The position numbers and the translations under genes were made by a program. From an uncultured Bacilli bacterium (GTDB lineage Bacteria > Bacillota_I > Bacilli_A > RFN20 > CAG-288), in NCBI GenBank assembly GCA_944349335.1, contig CALVMW010000001.1, positions 803,671 to 867,670 on the forward strand: a stretch of 64,000 nucleotides of DNA, read 5' to 3'. Each line of letters starts with the position of its first letter. The stretch's first letter is position 1. A model generated the notes under the pieces. That model saw only the letters and a list, made by a program, of their open reading frames with translations, made no database searches and was not told the DNA's origin. Shown here piece after piece: positions 42,567 to 52,038 of this stretch.

Positions 42567-45492
42567 TTTCTCTTTTCCTTAAAGCCTCTAATAAAGAGCG
42601 AATTCTTATTTTAACAGCTCCCATATTAGTTATTTCGTCTATTTTAACTTGAGTATAAATATGATTATGTTTTTCAAGATGATCTCTAACTTCATCGGAA
42701 GTCACTGCATCTACTCCACATCCGAAAGAAACTAATTGTATTAGTTCAACGCCTTCATGTTCTGTGATGTAATCACTCGCTTTATATAAACGAGAGTGGT
42801 ATGTCCATTGATTTAAAACAGTAACATTATCATCTTTTTTAACAAGTTTAGCTAAGATGTCTTCAGATATGATACTCGCTCCAAAACCTAAGATAAGTTT
42901 ATCAATGTCGTGATTGATTAGTGGGTCAACATGATAAGGGCGACCAGCTAAACAGATAACTAAACGATTTTCTTTCTTTGATTGCTCTAAGATATCTAAG
43001 CCTTTATTTAAGATGATCTTTTCGTATTTATCATATTCTCTATAGGCGTTCTCACAAGCTTTTTTAACTTCATTTAAACTCAAATCATAATAGTTTGAAA
43101 GATATTCATATAATTTTTGAGGAAGATATTTCTTTTCAGATAGATTGAGATAAGGTTTAAGATAAGTGACATCGTTAAGTATCTTCATATTTGCGAGGAT
43201 AACTTCCGAATAGTAAGCGACGACAGGACAATTGTAGTGATTATCTGTCCCTTTTTCTTTGATGTTATATGACATACAGGGATAGAAGATCGTCTTTATA
43301 CCTTTTTGATAAAGGTTCATGATATGTCCATGTAAAAGTTTAGCAGGATAACAGACAGTATCAGAAGGGATAGTCATTTGTCCTTGGTGATATAGTTTAC
43401 TTGATGATGGATCAGAAAGAACAACTTTAAAACCTAAGGATGTAAATAGTGTTGAGAAGAAAGGTAATAACTCATAAAAATTTAAACCTAGTGGTATTCC
43501 TATTGTTCCACGTGGATATTCTTTTTTATCTTCGCTGTGATCATAACTTCTAAGTAAACGATATTTAAAATCATAGAGATCTAATTTTAAATCGGTCGCT
43601 TTTTTAGTGACTGGTTTTTCACAGCGATTACCACCGATAAAGATGCGGTTTTTACCAAAATTTGATATCGTGAGATGACATTTATTATTGCAACCTTGAC
43701 AGATAGTCGAGATAACTTTTCTTTCAAAATGTTCTAATTCTTCTTTAGAGAGAATAGAAGAATGTTCCAAATTGAGATTTTTACTATCTAAACTCGCTCC
43801 ATAAGCGCCCATTAAACCAGCTACATTACTTCTAATAACTTTTACACCTAGTTCTTTTTCAAAAGCGCGAAGAACAGCGTCGTTTAAAAAAGTTCCACCT
43901 TGAACGACAATATTCTTACCTAAATCATCTTTTGAAGAACAACGAATGACTTTATAAAGTGCATTTTTGACAACGGATATAGATAAACCAGCAGCGATAT
44001 CGTTGATGCTAGCTCCATCTTTTTGGGCTTGTTTAACTGAAGAGTTCATAAAAACTGTACATCTTGAACCTAAGTTTACCGGCCTTTTAGCAGCGATTGC
44101 TAATTTAGTAAATTCTTCAATAGAATAACCTAAAGACGAAGCAAAAGTTTGTAAAAAAGAACCGCAACCAGAAGAACATGCTTCATTTAAAAATATATCG
44201 TCTATTACTCCATTTTTGATACGGAAACATTTAATATCTTGGCCACCGATATCGATGACAAATTCCACATCTTTTAAAAAGTGTTTGGCAGCTTCAAAGT
44301 GCGCCATTGTTTCAACTAAACCATGATCAAGGGAAAAGGCATTTTTTATTAAATCTTCACCATAACCAGTAGAGGAAGCTCCTTTTATATATGCTCCTTC
44401 TTCTAATTGATTATAGATATCGATAAGCATATCTTTAACTAAAGATACTGGGTCTCCTTGATTAGTGACATAGTATGAGTAGCGGATATTATATTCATCA
44501 TCTATTAAAACAGCTTTTAAAGTTGTTGAACCGGAATCTATTCCTAAATATAAAGGACCTTTGTAACCTTTTAATGGTAAAATCGGAACAAAATCTTTTT
44601 CGTGTTCTTCTTTAAAAGTTAGATATTCTTTTTCATTTTTAAAGAGAGGTTCTATATAAGAAAAGTTTTCATCATTAGTATAATTTTTTATTCTATTAAC
44701 TATGTTAGAAATATCGACTTCTTCATCTTTTTTGCTTAATAAAGCTGATCCGATAGCGACAAAATAAAGTGAATTTTCAGGAAGCAGACCACTTACGCCT
44801 AATACTTTATCAAAAGTTTTTCTTAAGTTAGACATGAAAGTCAAAGGACCGCCTAAATACATTACATTACCTTGTATTTCTCTTCCTTGAGCTAATCCAG
44901 CTATTGTTTGATTACAAACAGCATAAAAGATGGATTCAGCAATATCAGCTTTTTGAGCTCCTTGATTTAAAAGAGGTTGAATATCACTTTTAGCAAAGAC
45001 TCCACAGCGTGAAGCGATAGTATAAATCTTTGTATGTTCTTCAGCTAATTCATCCATCTTTTCAATAGGAACATTTAATAAGGAAGCCATCTGATCGATA
45101 AAAGCACCAGTTCCACCAGCGCAAGTTCCGTTCATTCTAACTTCGACACTACCATTTAAAAATAATATTTTTGCATCTTCTCCGCCTAATTCGATGATGC
45201 AGTCAGTATCTTTATAAAATCTTTTAGTAGCTTCTCTTGTAGCATAGACTTCTTGAGAAAATGGTAGATGTAAAGAATCTGCTATACCCATACCAGCAGA
45301 ACCAGAGAAAGATAGGTGAACTTTAGTTTGACCTTTTAAAATATCCTTTTTTAAATCGCTTAAAACTTCTTCAAGTTTTTCAGCAATCTTTGAATAATGT
45401 CTTTTATAAGTAGAGTAGATAACTTTATCTTCATCATCTAAAACTACGACTTTAATCGTCGTAGAACCGATATCTATACCGACAGCAATCAT
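42550..45492 (-). CDS. Tandem acyl-CoA dehydratase activase with DUF2229
   Basis: ATP-dependent electron donor (archerase type) to 2-hydroxyacyl-CoA dehydratases. Two ASKHA activase domains are present: the first from residue 1 (VGIDIGSTTIKVVV) with cluster cysteines in GTCAGGTGAF and SRCGVF, the second from about 315 (LGIDSGSTTLKAVL) with ACSSGCGSF and SRCTVF, so one chain could hold the intersubunit [4Fe-4S] by itself. From about 655 follows DUF2229 (GTIGIPLGLNFYELLPFF) with Cys motifs SDTVCYPAKL and YPCMSYN. It overlaps the next gene by 17 nt and the upstream membrane protein by 4 nt. Oxygen-sensitive chemistry agrees with an anaerobic life style. Confidence 0.92.
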   Translation of the reverse strand: MIAVGIDIGSTTIKVVVLDDEDKVIYSTYKRHYSKIAEKLEEVLSDLKKDILKGQTKVHLSFSGSAGMGIADSLHLPFSQEVYATREATKRFYKDTDCIIELGGEDAKILFLNGSVEVRMNGTCAGGTGAFIDQMASLLNVPIEKMDELAEEHTKIYTIASRCGVFAKSDIQPLLNQGAQKADIAESIFYAVCNQTIAGLAQGREIQGNVMYLGGPLTFMSNLRKTFDKVLGVSGLLPENSLYFVAIGSALLSKKDEEVDISNIVNRIKNYTNDENFSYIEPLFKNEKEYLTFKEEHEKDFVPILPLKGYKGPLYLGIDSGSTTLKAVLIDDEYNIRYSYYVTNQGDPVSLVKDMLIDIYNQLEEGAYIKGASSTGYGEDLIKNAFSLDHGLVETMAHFEAAKHFLKDVEFVIDIGGQDIKCFRIKNGVIDDIFLNEACSSGCGSFLQTFASSLGYSIEEFTKLAIAAKRPVNLGSRCTVFMNSSVKQAQKDGASINDIAAGLSISVVKNALYKVIRCSSKDDLGKNIVVQGGTFLNDAVLRAFEKELGVKVIRSNVAGLMGAYGASLDSKNLNLEHSSILSKEELEHFERKVISTICQGCNNKCHLTISNFGKNRIFIGGNRCEKPVTKKATDLKLDLYDFKYRLLRSYDHSEDKKEYPRGTIGIPLGLNFYELLPFFSTLFTSLGFKVVLSDPSSSKLYHQGQMTIPSDTVCYPAKLLHGHIMNLYQKGIKTIFYPCMSYNIKEKGTDNHYNCPVVAYYSEVILANMKILNDVTYLKPYLNLSEKKYLPQKLYEYLSNYYDLSLNEVKKACENAYREYDKYEKIILNKGLDILEQSKKENRLVICLAGRPYHVDPLINHDIDKLILGFGASIISEDILAKLVKKDDNVTVLNQWTYHSRLYKASDYITEHEGVELIQLVSFGCGVDAVTSDEVRDHLEKHNHIYTQVKIDEITNMGAVKIRIRSLLEALRKRENDGQA

Positions 45493-46646
45493 TTATCATC
45501 GCTCTCCTTTTTTTCACTGAGATCGATTACTACGCCTTGTGGATCTTCATAATTTTCGTCTTTTTTCTCAGTATCTGCTTCCTTTTCTTTAGGCTGTTGA
45601 TAAGCAGTATATGTTTGTTGTTCTTTTTGATAGTTTGGAGCAGGAACAAAGCATCCTCTAGCAGAGGATTCTTCTCCATGAATATAACTTGGATTGCAAT
45701 ATGTCTGATAAATAGAAACTTTTAATTGCTCAGGCATATCGTTTAATAGATTGTCTTTTAATTCTTCAACAATAGAAAGCTCATTTAAAAGGACAAAATA
45801 GTTAAGAATGAAACCATATAGAGCAGATAATGAAGGAGTAACCATCACTAGTAAAAACATAACATAGGTATTATCAGTATTAGCAAAAGTCATGCCGTAT
45901 AAGGATAAACCATAAAGGATAATATAAACTAATAAGTAAGGCCAAGATGTTTTAAATGCATTAGCGTAAACTTTAGAGATAATAACTTTCGAAAAGCTTG
46001 CTCGAGAAAGAGCGCGGGCTTGACTAGCTGAAAGATTTTTATCGATATCAGGTAAAACAATAGAGCAGATATGATGATGGATAAGATTATTATTAAAAGC
46101 AAAAAAGTAGAGGTATAGTGAAGGAATAAAAGCGATAATACCAACAATTATGATAAAAGGTTTAGTTAAAGCAGAAGCCGAAGTTTGAATAAGGTTAATA
46201 AGCTCGCTTACTGTCGTCATTTCGTTATAAGCGTTAATAAAGTTTACTGCTTCAGGATAAAGATTAAATATAGCATCAAAGGCTGGAGATAAAATTAAGG
46301 AGAAGATGAGGATTAAAGCGACAGTAAAAAATAAAGTTGAGATAACTCCAAATATACCACCGACAGAACCTTTAAAAAAGGCTTTATACCCATCAGCAAA
46401 AGAAAAGTTTTTTTTACCGATGCGGGTCACTTTAAAAGTGAGTCTTTTTACAATGGTATAAAACATAGGGAGAGAAAAATAAAGAAGTAATAGAGGGATA
46501 AATACACCTATCAATGTTAAATTTAAAAGAAGCATGATGATAATAATAGGAAGTAATAATAGAGCAATATCAATCAATGAGCCTTTTAAGGCGTTATTTC
46601 TTCTTTCTTTAAAGTTCTTTTTAAAATCGTTACTCATAATGCACAC
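45489..46646 (-). CDS. Multi-pass membrane protein of unknown function
   Basis: A 385-residue protein with about six membrane helices and a hydrophilic C-terminal tail (about 315-385) that is rich in Gln, Tyr, Lys and Glu and ends KKESDDK. The layout of helices is like RDD or YesL-type proteins but no motif fits well. A GTG at 46646 follows AAAGG at good spacing; ATG at 46637 (three codons later) is the alternative. Its end overlaps the activase start by 4 nt (ATGA). No link of function to the activase is evident from sequence. Confidence 0.65.
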   Translation of the reverse strand: MCIMSNDFKKNFKERRNNALKGSLIDIALLLLPIIIIMLLLNLTLIGVFIPLLLLYFSLPMFYTIVKRLTFKVTRIGKKNFSFADGYKAFFKGSVGGIFGVISTLFFTVALILIFSLILSPAFDAIFNLYPEAVNFINAYNEMTTVSELINLIQTSASALTKPFIIIVGIIAFIPSLYLYFFAFNNNLIHHHICSIVLPDIDKNLSASQARALSRASFSKVIISKVYANAFKTSWPYLLVYIILYGLSLYGMTFANTDNTYVMFLLVMVTPSLSALYGFILNYFVLLNELSIVEELKDNLLNDMPEQLKVSIYQTYCNPSYIHGEESSARGCFVPAPNYQKEQQTYTAYQQPKEKEADTEKKDENYEDPQGVVIDLSEKKESDDK

Positions 46647-46736
46647 AAAAACCTTTCACAAACATAATAACATAAAATCAAAAATATAAATCAACATAAA
46701 ATTATCTTTTATGTCGATAATTTAATTATCTTTAAA

Positions 46737-46922
46737 TTAAATAGTAGGAGTATAACCCGCTTCTTTAATAACCTCCATAGCTTCATTAGCTTTTTCATCT
46801 TCTAAAGAGACAGTATGTTTCTCTAAATTAATATCAGCACTTATCCCTTTTCTTTTTAATGCTTTTTCAATGTTCATTTTACAATGCTCACAATGCATGT
46901 CTTCTACTTTAATAATGGTCAT
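46737..46922 (-). CDS. copZ: Copper chaperone, CopZ-like heavy-metal-associated domain
   Basis: A 61-residue ferredoxin-like HMA domain with the Cu(I)-binding motif MHCEHC at residues 9-14. It hands copper to the CopA ATPase encoded just upstream, whose stop it overlaps by 4 nt (ATGA). No CopY-type repressor or CsoR is near. Confidence 0.88.
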   Translation of the reverse strand: MTIIKVEDMHCEHCKMNIEKALKRKGISADINLEKHTVSLEDEKANEAMEVIKEAGYTPTI

Positions 46923-49090
46923 CTTTTTTTCCTCCTTTTACTTGGTTTATAGAACTTTATTCTTAACGAATTAAGTGTCAATGTCAAGTTAGATACAATC
47001 ATCAAAGTCGCACAAAGATAAGTTGGAATGATTCCCATTATGGCTAAAGGAATCATCGCGATGTTATAAGCTATCGCCCAAATAAAGTTTTCGATTATAT
47101 TTAAGTAAGTCTTTTTGGAAATATTTAAAGCGTAAACAATATTATATAATTCAGGTTTTAATAATAGAGCATCTGCTGAAGAACAAGCGACTTCACTAGC
47201 TTTATAGGAAGCGAAAGATAAAGAGCTTTCTTTTAAAGCTAAAGTGTCGTTAATTCCATCTCCGATATAGCAGGTGAAGTGATCTTTTTCTTTAATTTCC
47301 CGAAGTATTTCAGCTTTATTTTTGGGATCAGCCTCATAATAAACTTTATCCTCATCGATACCGACTTCTCTAGCCATCTTCAAGGCATATTCTTTTTTAT
47401 CACCAGTCAACATATAGCATTTAATATTTTCAGCTTTTAAGCTAGCGATAGTTTCTTTAGCGTCATCAGCTAAAACATCATCTAAGGCAAAGATAGCTAA
47501 AACTTCTACATCATTTGAAAAAAAAACTAGAGAAGCATCTTTATTATGTTCAATAAAGGCTTTATATTCTTCTTTTATCTCTTTATTTTCAATAGTCTTA
47601 TAACTTCCAACAATGTAGTTTTTGTATTTTAATCCTAAAGAGGGAATTTCACTGACTTCTTTAGAGTCAATTTCACTAGAGGTTTTTATCGCTTTTTGAA
47701 TGGCAAGAGAAAGAGGATGAAGTGAATTTTCTTCAATCGCTTTGACTAAAGAAAAATATTCATCTTTCCCAATCATATCAATGACTTTTAATTCACCTTT
47801 AGTTAATGTGCCTGTTTTATCAAAAATAACAGCTTTTACTTTTTTTACTTTTTCAAAAGTATCTCCTGTTTTGAAAAGAACACCATGATTTAAAGCGCAA
47901 TCATAACCTGAATAAGAAGAGATAGGAACTGCAAGACCAAAAGCACAGGGACAAGAGATAGCTAAAACAGATACAGCTGTAATAATGCTATCTTCAATAT
48001 TTTTCTTTAAAGCGAGATAAGCGATAAAAAAGCCGATGATACTTATTACGATGATAGTAGGAGTAAAAATAGAAGCTATTTTATCAGATATTCTTGAAAG
48101 TCTTCCTTTCTTTTGATCAAGAACATAACTTTCGTTAATAATAGAAGAATAAAGAGAATCGAGAGCGATCTTTTCCGCTTTCATCTTGATAGGACCAGAG
48201 ACAAGCATAGTGCCGCCTAAGATATTATCATCAGCTTTTACTAATCTTTGGCGAGACTCTCCCGTCATGGAGCTTTCATCAATTAAACCTTCACCTTCGA
48301 TTATTTTTCCATCGACAGGAATAGTTTCACCGGCTAATACTTTTAATATATCTCCTTTATCAACGTGATCAACATCGATCTTTTCAATTTCATTACCATA
48401 GACAACATTGGCATATTTTGGAGGCTCAATGACAGCTTTTTGATAATTTTTATCTGCTTTTATTTTGATTTTATCTATTAACAAGTGCCCTAAAGTGATG
48501 ATAGATAAAATCATACAAGTAGTATCAAAATACGTCATCATATATCCGCTTTGTCCATGGTTCATCTGGTATGGTAGATATCCATTTCGTGTATTGATAA
48601 TAAAGATGTATAGTGATAAAAAATAACTTATATATGATGAGAAGAAAATTAAAAAATCCATGCCGATATTTTTATAGCGAAGAGCTTTAAAGGCTCTGAT
48701 CATAAATGGTATGCCTAGGACAATTATAGCGATAGTGGCATAGATTAAAAAAGCTAAATCATTTCCAAAGTAGAAGAAGAAAGGAATATCAGCTCCCATA
48801 TGATGAACCATACCGAGTATTGTAAAAATAAGGATGATAATTGAAACAGGGACTAAAATCTTGTTGTAGTCAAATTTCTTTTTATCATCGATAACTAAAG
48901 TATAACCAGCTCTTTTTACTAAGCGAGCTAAATAGGGTAAAGAATATTTTTCATCATCATATGAAAAACTGACTTTATTATGTGTAAGGTCAACTTTAGA
49001 GTCGATTCCAGCTTCTTTTAAGGCATTTTCAACAGCTTTTGAACAATGGGAACAATACATTCCTTTTACTTCTAGGGTGAGTTTTTTCAT
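46919..49090 (-). CDS. copA: Copper-exporting P1B-type ATPase
   Basis: A 723-residue P1B ATPase with one N-terminal HMA domain (MYCSHC at 11-16), eight predicted membrane helices, the transport motif SCPCAFGLAVP in helix 6, phosphorylation motif DKTGTLT, the HP motif (SLHPLSLAI) and GDGINDTLAL. The CPC motif and a C-terminal YN...MIP/N pattern fit Cu(I) export from the cytoplasm. The C-terminal tail is basic (KPSKRRKKR). It lies 2 nt after a NERD-like gene and overlaps copZ. Confidence 0.94.
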   Translation of the reverse strand: MKKLTLEVKGMYCSHCSKAVENALKEAGIDSKVDLTHNKVSFSYDDEKYSLPYLARLVKRAGYTLVIDDKKKFDYNKILVPVSIIILIFTILGMVHHMGADIPFFFYFGNDLAFLIYATIAIIVLGIPFMIRAFKALRYKNIGMDFLIFFSSYISYFLSLYIFIINTRNGYLPYQMNHGQSGYMMTYFDTTCMILSIITLGHLLIDKIKIKADKNYQKAVIEPPKYANVVYGNEIEKIDVDHVDKGDILKVLAGETIPVDGKIIEGEGLIDESSMTGESRQRLVKADDNILGGTMLVSGPIKMKAEKIALDSLYSSIINESYVLDQKKGRLSRISDKIASIFTPTIIVISIIGFFIAYLALKKNIEDSIITAVSVLAISCPCAFGLAVPISSYSGYDCALNHGVLFKTGDTFEKVKKVKAVIFDKTGTLTKGELKVIDMIGKDEYFSLVKAIEENSLHPLSLAIQKAIKTSSEIDSKEVSEIPSLGLKYKNYIVGSYKTIENKEIKEEYKAFIEHNKDASLVFFSNDVEVLAIFALDDVLADDAKETIASLKAENIKCYMLTGDKKEYALKMAREVGIDEDKVYYEADPKNKAEILREIKEKDHFTCYIGDGINDTLALKESSLSFASYKASEVACSSADALLLKPELYNIVYALNISKKTYLNIIENFIWAIAYNIAMIPLAIMGIIPTYLCATLMIVSNLTLTLNSLRIKFYKPSKRRKKR

Positions 49091-49092
49091 TA

Positions 49093-49707
49093 TTACTCCT
49101 TGTTTTTATCACTGATTTTTTTAAGATATTGAATTAGTTCTTCATTTCCTTTGCTATCCAATGTCATAACTTTATCTTTTTCGGCTTCTTTGATCGTTTT
49201 TTCTAAATCCTTAACTTTTAAAAAGAGGTCACCTTGCTCTTTTTTCTGGATAGTAGGACTTAAAATCAGTGAATTATTACAACAGACGACAGAAACAAAA
49301 ATATGGCTATCGTCTTTGATATTAAGTTTCTCTAAAAGAGACTTTATGTTAGTTTTATTTTTTAAAGAAGGATTTTCAATCTTTGTAATCTGTCCTTTTT
49401 GATCTTTATTAAGAAGATTTTTATCTTGGCTATTGCCATAGAGTGCCCCTTGATAAGAAATATCTTTAATTATATAGACATATTTATCTCCAAAAAGTAT
49501 GTGATCAAAGGATGTATCTTTATCGATAGCTACATTGTTGATAAGTAAAAAATCTTTCTCTTCTGCGTAATAATAAAGAATCTTATACACTTTTTGACGA
49601 TAATTTTTTCTTTCAAAATAGGTTCTTATTTCTGGATAGAAGAAAAGAAAAATTAGTAATAAGATGACAATAATAGTTAAGATCGTCAAAAAGATGCCGA
49701 GAAACAT
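49093..49707 (-). CDS. NERD-like membrane-anchored protein
   Basis: An N-terminal membrane helix (about 3-25) anchors a soluble domain. The segment FDHILFGDKYVYIIKDISYQGALYGN (about 70-95, split here by the fold) resembles the NERD nuclease-related domain, where homologues read IDHxxVxxxGxFVIExKxYxG. The ExK catalytic pair of NERD is replaced by KD-I, so nuclease activity is unlikely. A C-terminal helical region is charged. It lies between copA (2 nt) and deoD (1 nt) in one operon. Function unknown. Confidence 0.6.
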   Translation of the reverse strand: MFLGIFLTILTIIVILLLIFLFFYPEIRTYFERKNYRQKVYKILYYYAEEKDFLLINNVAIDKDTSFDHILFGDKYVYIIKDISYQGALYGNSQDKNLLNKDQKGQITKIENPSLKNKTNIKSLLEKLNIKDDSHIFVSVVCCNNSLILSPTIQKKEQGDLFLKVKDLEKTIKEAEKDKVMTLDSKGNEELIQYLKKISDKNKE

Positions 49708-49708
49708 A

Positions 49709-50419
49709 TTATTCTTTGATGCAATCTAAAGCTACTTCCATCATGTGAGTAAAAGAAGTAACTCTTTCTTCACTTGTTGTTTCCTTATGAGTGATAAAGG
49801 AGTCAGATATAGAGCAGATAGTTAAAGCTTCTTTATTTAAAGAAGCAGCAGTTGAATATAAGGCATAGGCTTCCATCTCTACGCATAAAACACCCATGCT
49901 CGCCCATTTTTTCCACTTGGCTTCTTGATCATTATAGAAGTTATCAGAAGATAATATGTTGCCTACTTTATAACGATAATTACGTTTTCTTGCAGAATTT
50001 ACAGCAGCTTCTAAAGTTGAATAATCAGCGATAGCTGAAAAAGTTCCTTTAGGTAAATCATATTGTTGAATCCAATTAGAATTGGTGCAAGCACCGCTAG
50101 CGATGACAAGATCAAATAATTCAAGATCTTTATTCATTGAACCAGCTGTTCCTATGCGGATAATTCTATCAACATCATAATGGGTATAAAGTTCATAAGA
50201 GTAAATACCAATAGAAGGCATACCCATACCCGAACCCATAACAGAGACCTTTTTACCATTGTAATAGCCAGTGAAAGCGAGCATATTGCGAACAGAGTTC
50301 ACTTGACGATAATCTTTTAAAAAGGTTTCAGCAATAAATTTAGCACGTAAAGGATCCCCTGGCATCAAGACTGTCTTAGCGAAATCGCCTACTTTTGCTT
50401 CATTGTGTGGTGTCGACAT
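49709..50419 (-). CDS. deoD: Purine nucleoside phosphorylase DeoD-type
   Basis: Splits purine (deoxy)nucleosides with phosphate for salvage; hexameric and cytoplasmic. The 236 residues match DeoD: MSTPHNEAKVGDFAKTVLMPGDPLRAKFIA at the start carries His5 and the phosphate-site Gly-Asp, then GSGMGMPSIGIYSYEL, IRIGTAGSM and, near the C-terminus, VEMEAYALY and SISDSFITHKE with the catalytic Asp. AGGAGGT lies 5 nt before the ATG. First gene of an operon with the NERD-like gene, copA and copZ, an odd pairing of salvage and copper export. Confidence 0.95.
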   Translation of the reverse strand: MSTPHNEAKVGDFAKTVLMPGDPLRAKFIAETFLKDYRQVNSVRNMLAFTGYYNGKKVSVMGSGMGMPSIGIYSYELYTHYDVDRIIRIGTAGSMNKDLELFDLVIASGACTNSNWIQQYDLPKGTFSAIADYSTLEAAVNSARKRNYRYKVGNILSSDNFYNDQEAKWKKWASMGVLCVEMEAYALYSTAASLNKEALTICSISDSFITHKETTSEERVTSFTHMMEVALDCIKE

Positions 50420-50474
50420 AACTACCTCCTAAATGTTATTTTGATTTTAGCATATAAAAAAATTTTATGTTATA

Positions 50475-50507
50475 AAATAAAAAAAAAGATTGCTTATTCA
50501 GCAATCT
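50475..50507 (-). terminator. Intrinsic terminator of cdaA, overlapping its stop codon
   Basis: Minus-strand stem AGATTGCT/AGCAATCT (50507-50500 with 50494-50487), 5-nt loop, then a run of T. The stop codon (50496-50494) lies at the start of the right arm. Confidence 0.9.
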
Positions 50508-51294
50508 GATTTCTAAATACTCTTTCAAATTCGTCAGTTTTTATGGTATCTAACATACCGCCGTGAGCGATAGAGATACTTCCTGTCTCTTCAGAAACAA
50601 CAACAGTTATTGAATCGGTCACTTCAGAGATACCTAAAGCAGCTCTATGTCTAGCTCCAACTTTACCAAGTAATATTTTATTAGAAGCCGGGTACATAAC
50701 AGTAGCGGCCACAATCATATTATCGCGGATAACTATAGCACCATCGTGTAGTCTTGTCCCTTCAAAGAAGATTGTTTCCACTAATTCAGGAGAGAAGGGA
50801 GCATTGATAGTAATTCCATTTTTTAAGAAATCATCCAAAGGTTGTTTTTTCTCAAAAGTCATAAGAGCACCGACTTTATTAGTGCTTAACCATTTAGTAG
50901 CAGTTGTCACATCCCTTATCAATTTTTCAATATCATATTTACCATTCTTTACTTTTTTATCAGTATGGTAATTCTTTAAAGGAGTAGCGACGTATTTTCT
51001 TAATATACCTGAGTTAATAAAACTAAAGATGATACTCATGATAGCATATAGTACAAGAGAAGTGATCGACACCATATCTAGTGAGAAGATGAGAGAAATG
51101 ATAAAGACTAAATCAATAAAAACATAGAATAAGGAGGTGAAGAGCCTTTTAGTTTTTATAGCAATAAATAAACTTACTATCAAAATTAAAGCAGTGCAAA
51201 TAGAAAAATTAAGAAGATAATTTAATGATTGGAAATTATCTTTGATAGTTTGAAATATAGCGCTAGTTGCAAGAAAGTTTATCATGCTTATCAC
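50494..51294 (-). CDS. cdaA: Diadenylate cyclase CdaA
   Basis: Membrane-bound enzyme that makes c-di-AMP from two ATP, a signal controlling potassium and osmolyte balance. Three membrane helices (about 27-47, 52-70, 76-95) precede the DAC domain with DGA at 184-186 and RHR at 215-217, both intact. Length 266 is normal. In most Bacilli cdaA is followed by cdaR and glmM; here a terminator overlaps its stop and the downstream gene is deoD, so the regulator CdaR is absent from the locus. A link to the RCK proteins at 61-62 kb is plausible, since c-di-AMP binds RCK_C domains. Confidence 0.94.
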   Translation of the reverse strand: MISMINFLATSAIFQTIKDNFQSLNYLLNFSICTALILIVSLFIAIKTKRLFTSLFYVFIDLVFIISLIFSLDMVSITSLVLYAIMSIIFSFINSGILRKYVATPLKNYHTDKKVKNGKYDIEKLIRDVTTATKWLSTNKVGALMTFEKKQPLDDFLKNGITINAPFSPELVETIFFEGTRLHDGAIVIRDNMIVAATVMYPASNKILLGKVGARHRAALGISEVTDSITVVVSEETGSISIAHGGMLDTIKTDEFERVFRNQIAE

Positions 51295-51342
51295 ATGAAT
51301 AGTATAATTGAAAAAGCGTGTAATTTAAAGGCTTTTTAATTT

Positions 51343-52038
51343 TTATTTTGTATTAATTTTTAAAAATTCATAGATGCCATTCGGCAAAGAAGTGAAGTCG
51401 TTTATTAAATATTTACATTCGGGTTGAAATCCGATCTGGTTTTTTCTTCTGATATCATCAACTTGGACGATCATACCTACATGAGCATTATAGGCACTTT
51501 GAATGCCAGAAAGGGCGTCTTCAAAAACGATCGTGTCTTCTTTATTAGCTTTGATAGCCTCTAAAGCTCTATTATAGATCATGGGATCAGGCTTTCCTTT
51601 TGATAAAGTACCATCGTCATAGATGATATTAGAATCATCAAAAAAACGATATAAATCAAAAGTTTTAATATACCAAAGGACATTAGGCTTCATCGATGCA
51701 GTTGCGATGGCAATCTTAATATCGTTTTTCTTTAAGAGTGTTAAAAAATTTTCTAATCCAGTTACTAGATGAAGATTCTCTTTATCTTCTTCACATAGTT
51801 TCTGATAGTATAGTTCTTTTTCCTCAGCGCATTTTAATGTTTCTTCTAGTGTGAATTTTCTTCCTGTTAAAAATTCTAAGATATCGTCATTTGAATGCCC
51901 GTGGATATGATAGATGAAATCTTCATCTTTTAATTTAACGCCAAATTTTTGATAAGCGTACTCATACCATGATTTTATGTGTTTATCTTCATCAAAAAAC
52001 ATGGTTCCATTGAAATCAAAAATAACTGCTTTATTCAT
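51343..52038 (-). CDS. HAD-superfamily hydrolase, beta-phosphoglucomutase-like
   Basis: Phosphatase or phosphomutase of 231 residues. Motif I is FDFNGTMF: the second Asp of the usual DxD is Asn, which is seen in some phosphonatase and beta-PGM relatives but weakens the general acid role. Motif II is IATAS, motif III Lys in SKGKPDP, motif IV VFEDALSGIQSA. Start ATG 52038 overlaps the xerC stop (ATGA) behind AAGGAGAG; an upstream in-frame start lies inside xerC and is not used. Substrate unknown. Confidence 0.88.
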   Translation of the reverse strand: MNKAVIFDFNGTMFFDEDKHIKSWYEYAYQKFGVKLKDEDFIYHIHGHSNDDILEFLTGRKFTLEETLKCAEEKELYYQKLCEEDKENLHLVTGLENFLTLLKKNDIKIAIATASMKPNVLWYIKTFDLYRFFDDSNIIYDDGTLSKGKPDPMIYNRALEAIKANKEDTIVFEDALSGIQSAYNAHVGMIVQVDDIRRKNQIGFQPECKYLINDFTSLPNGIYEFLKINTK

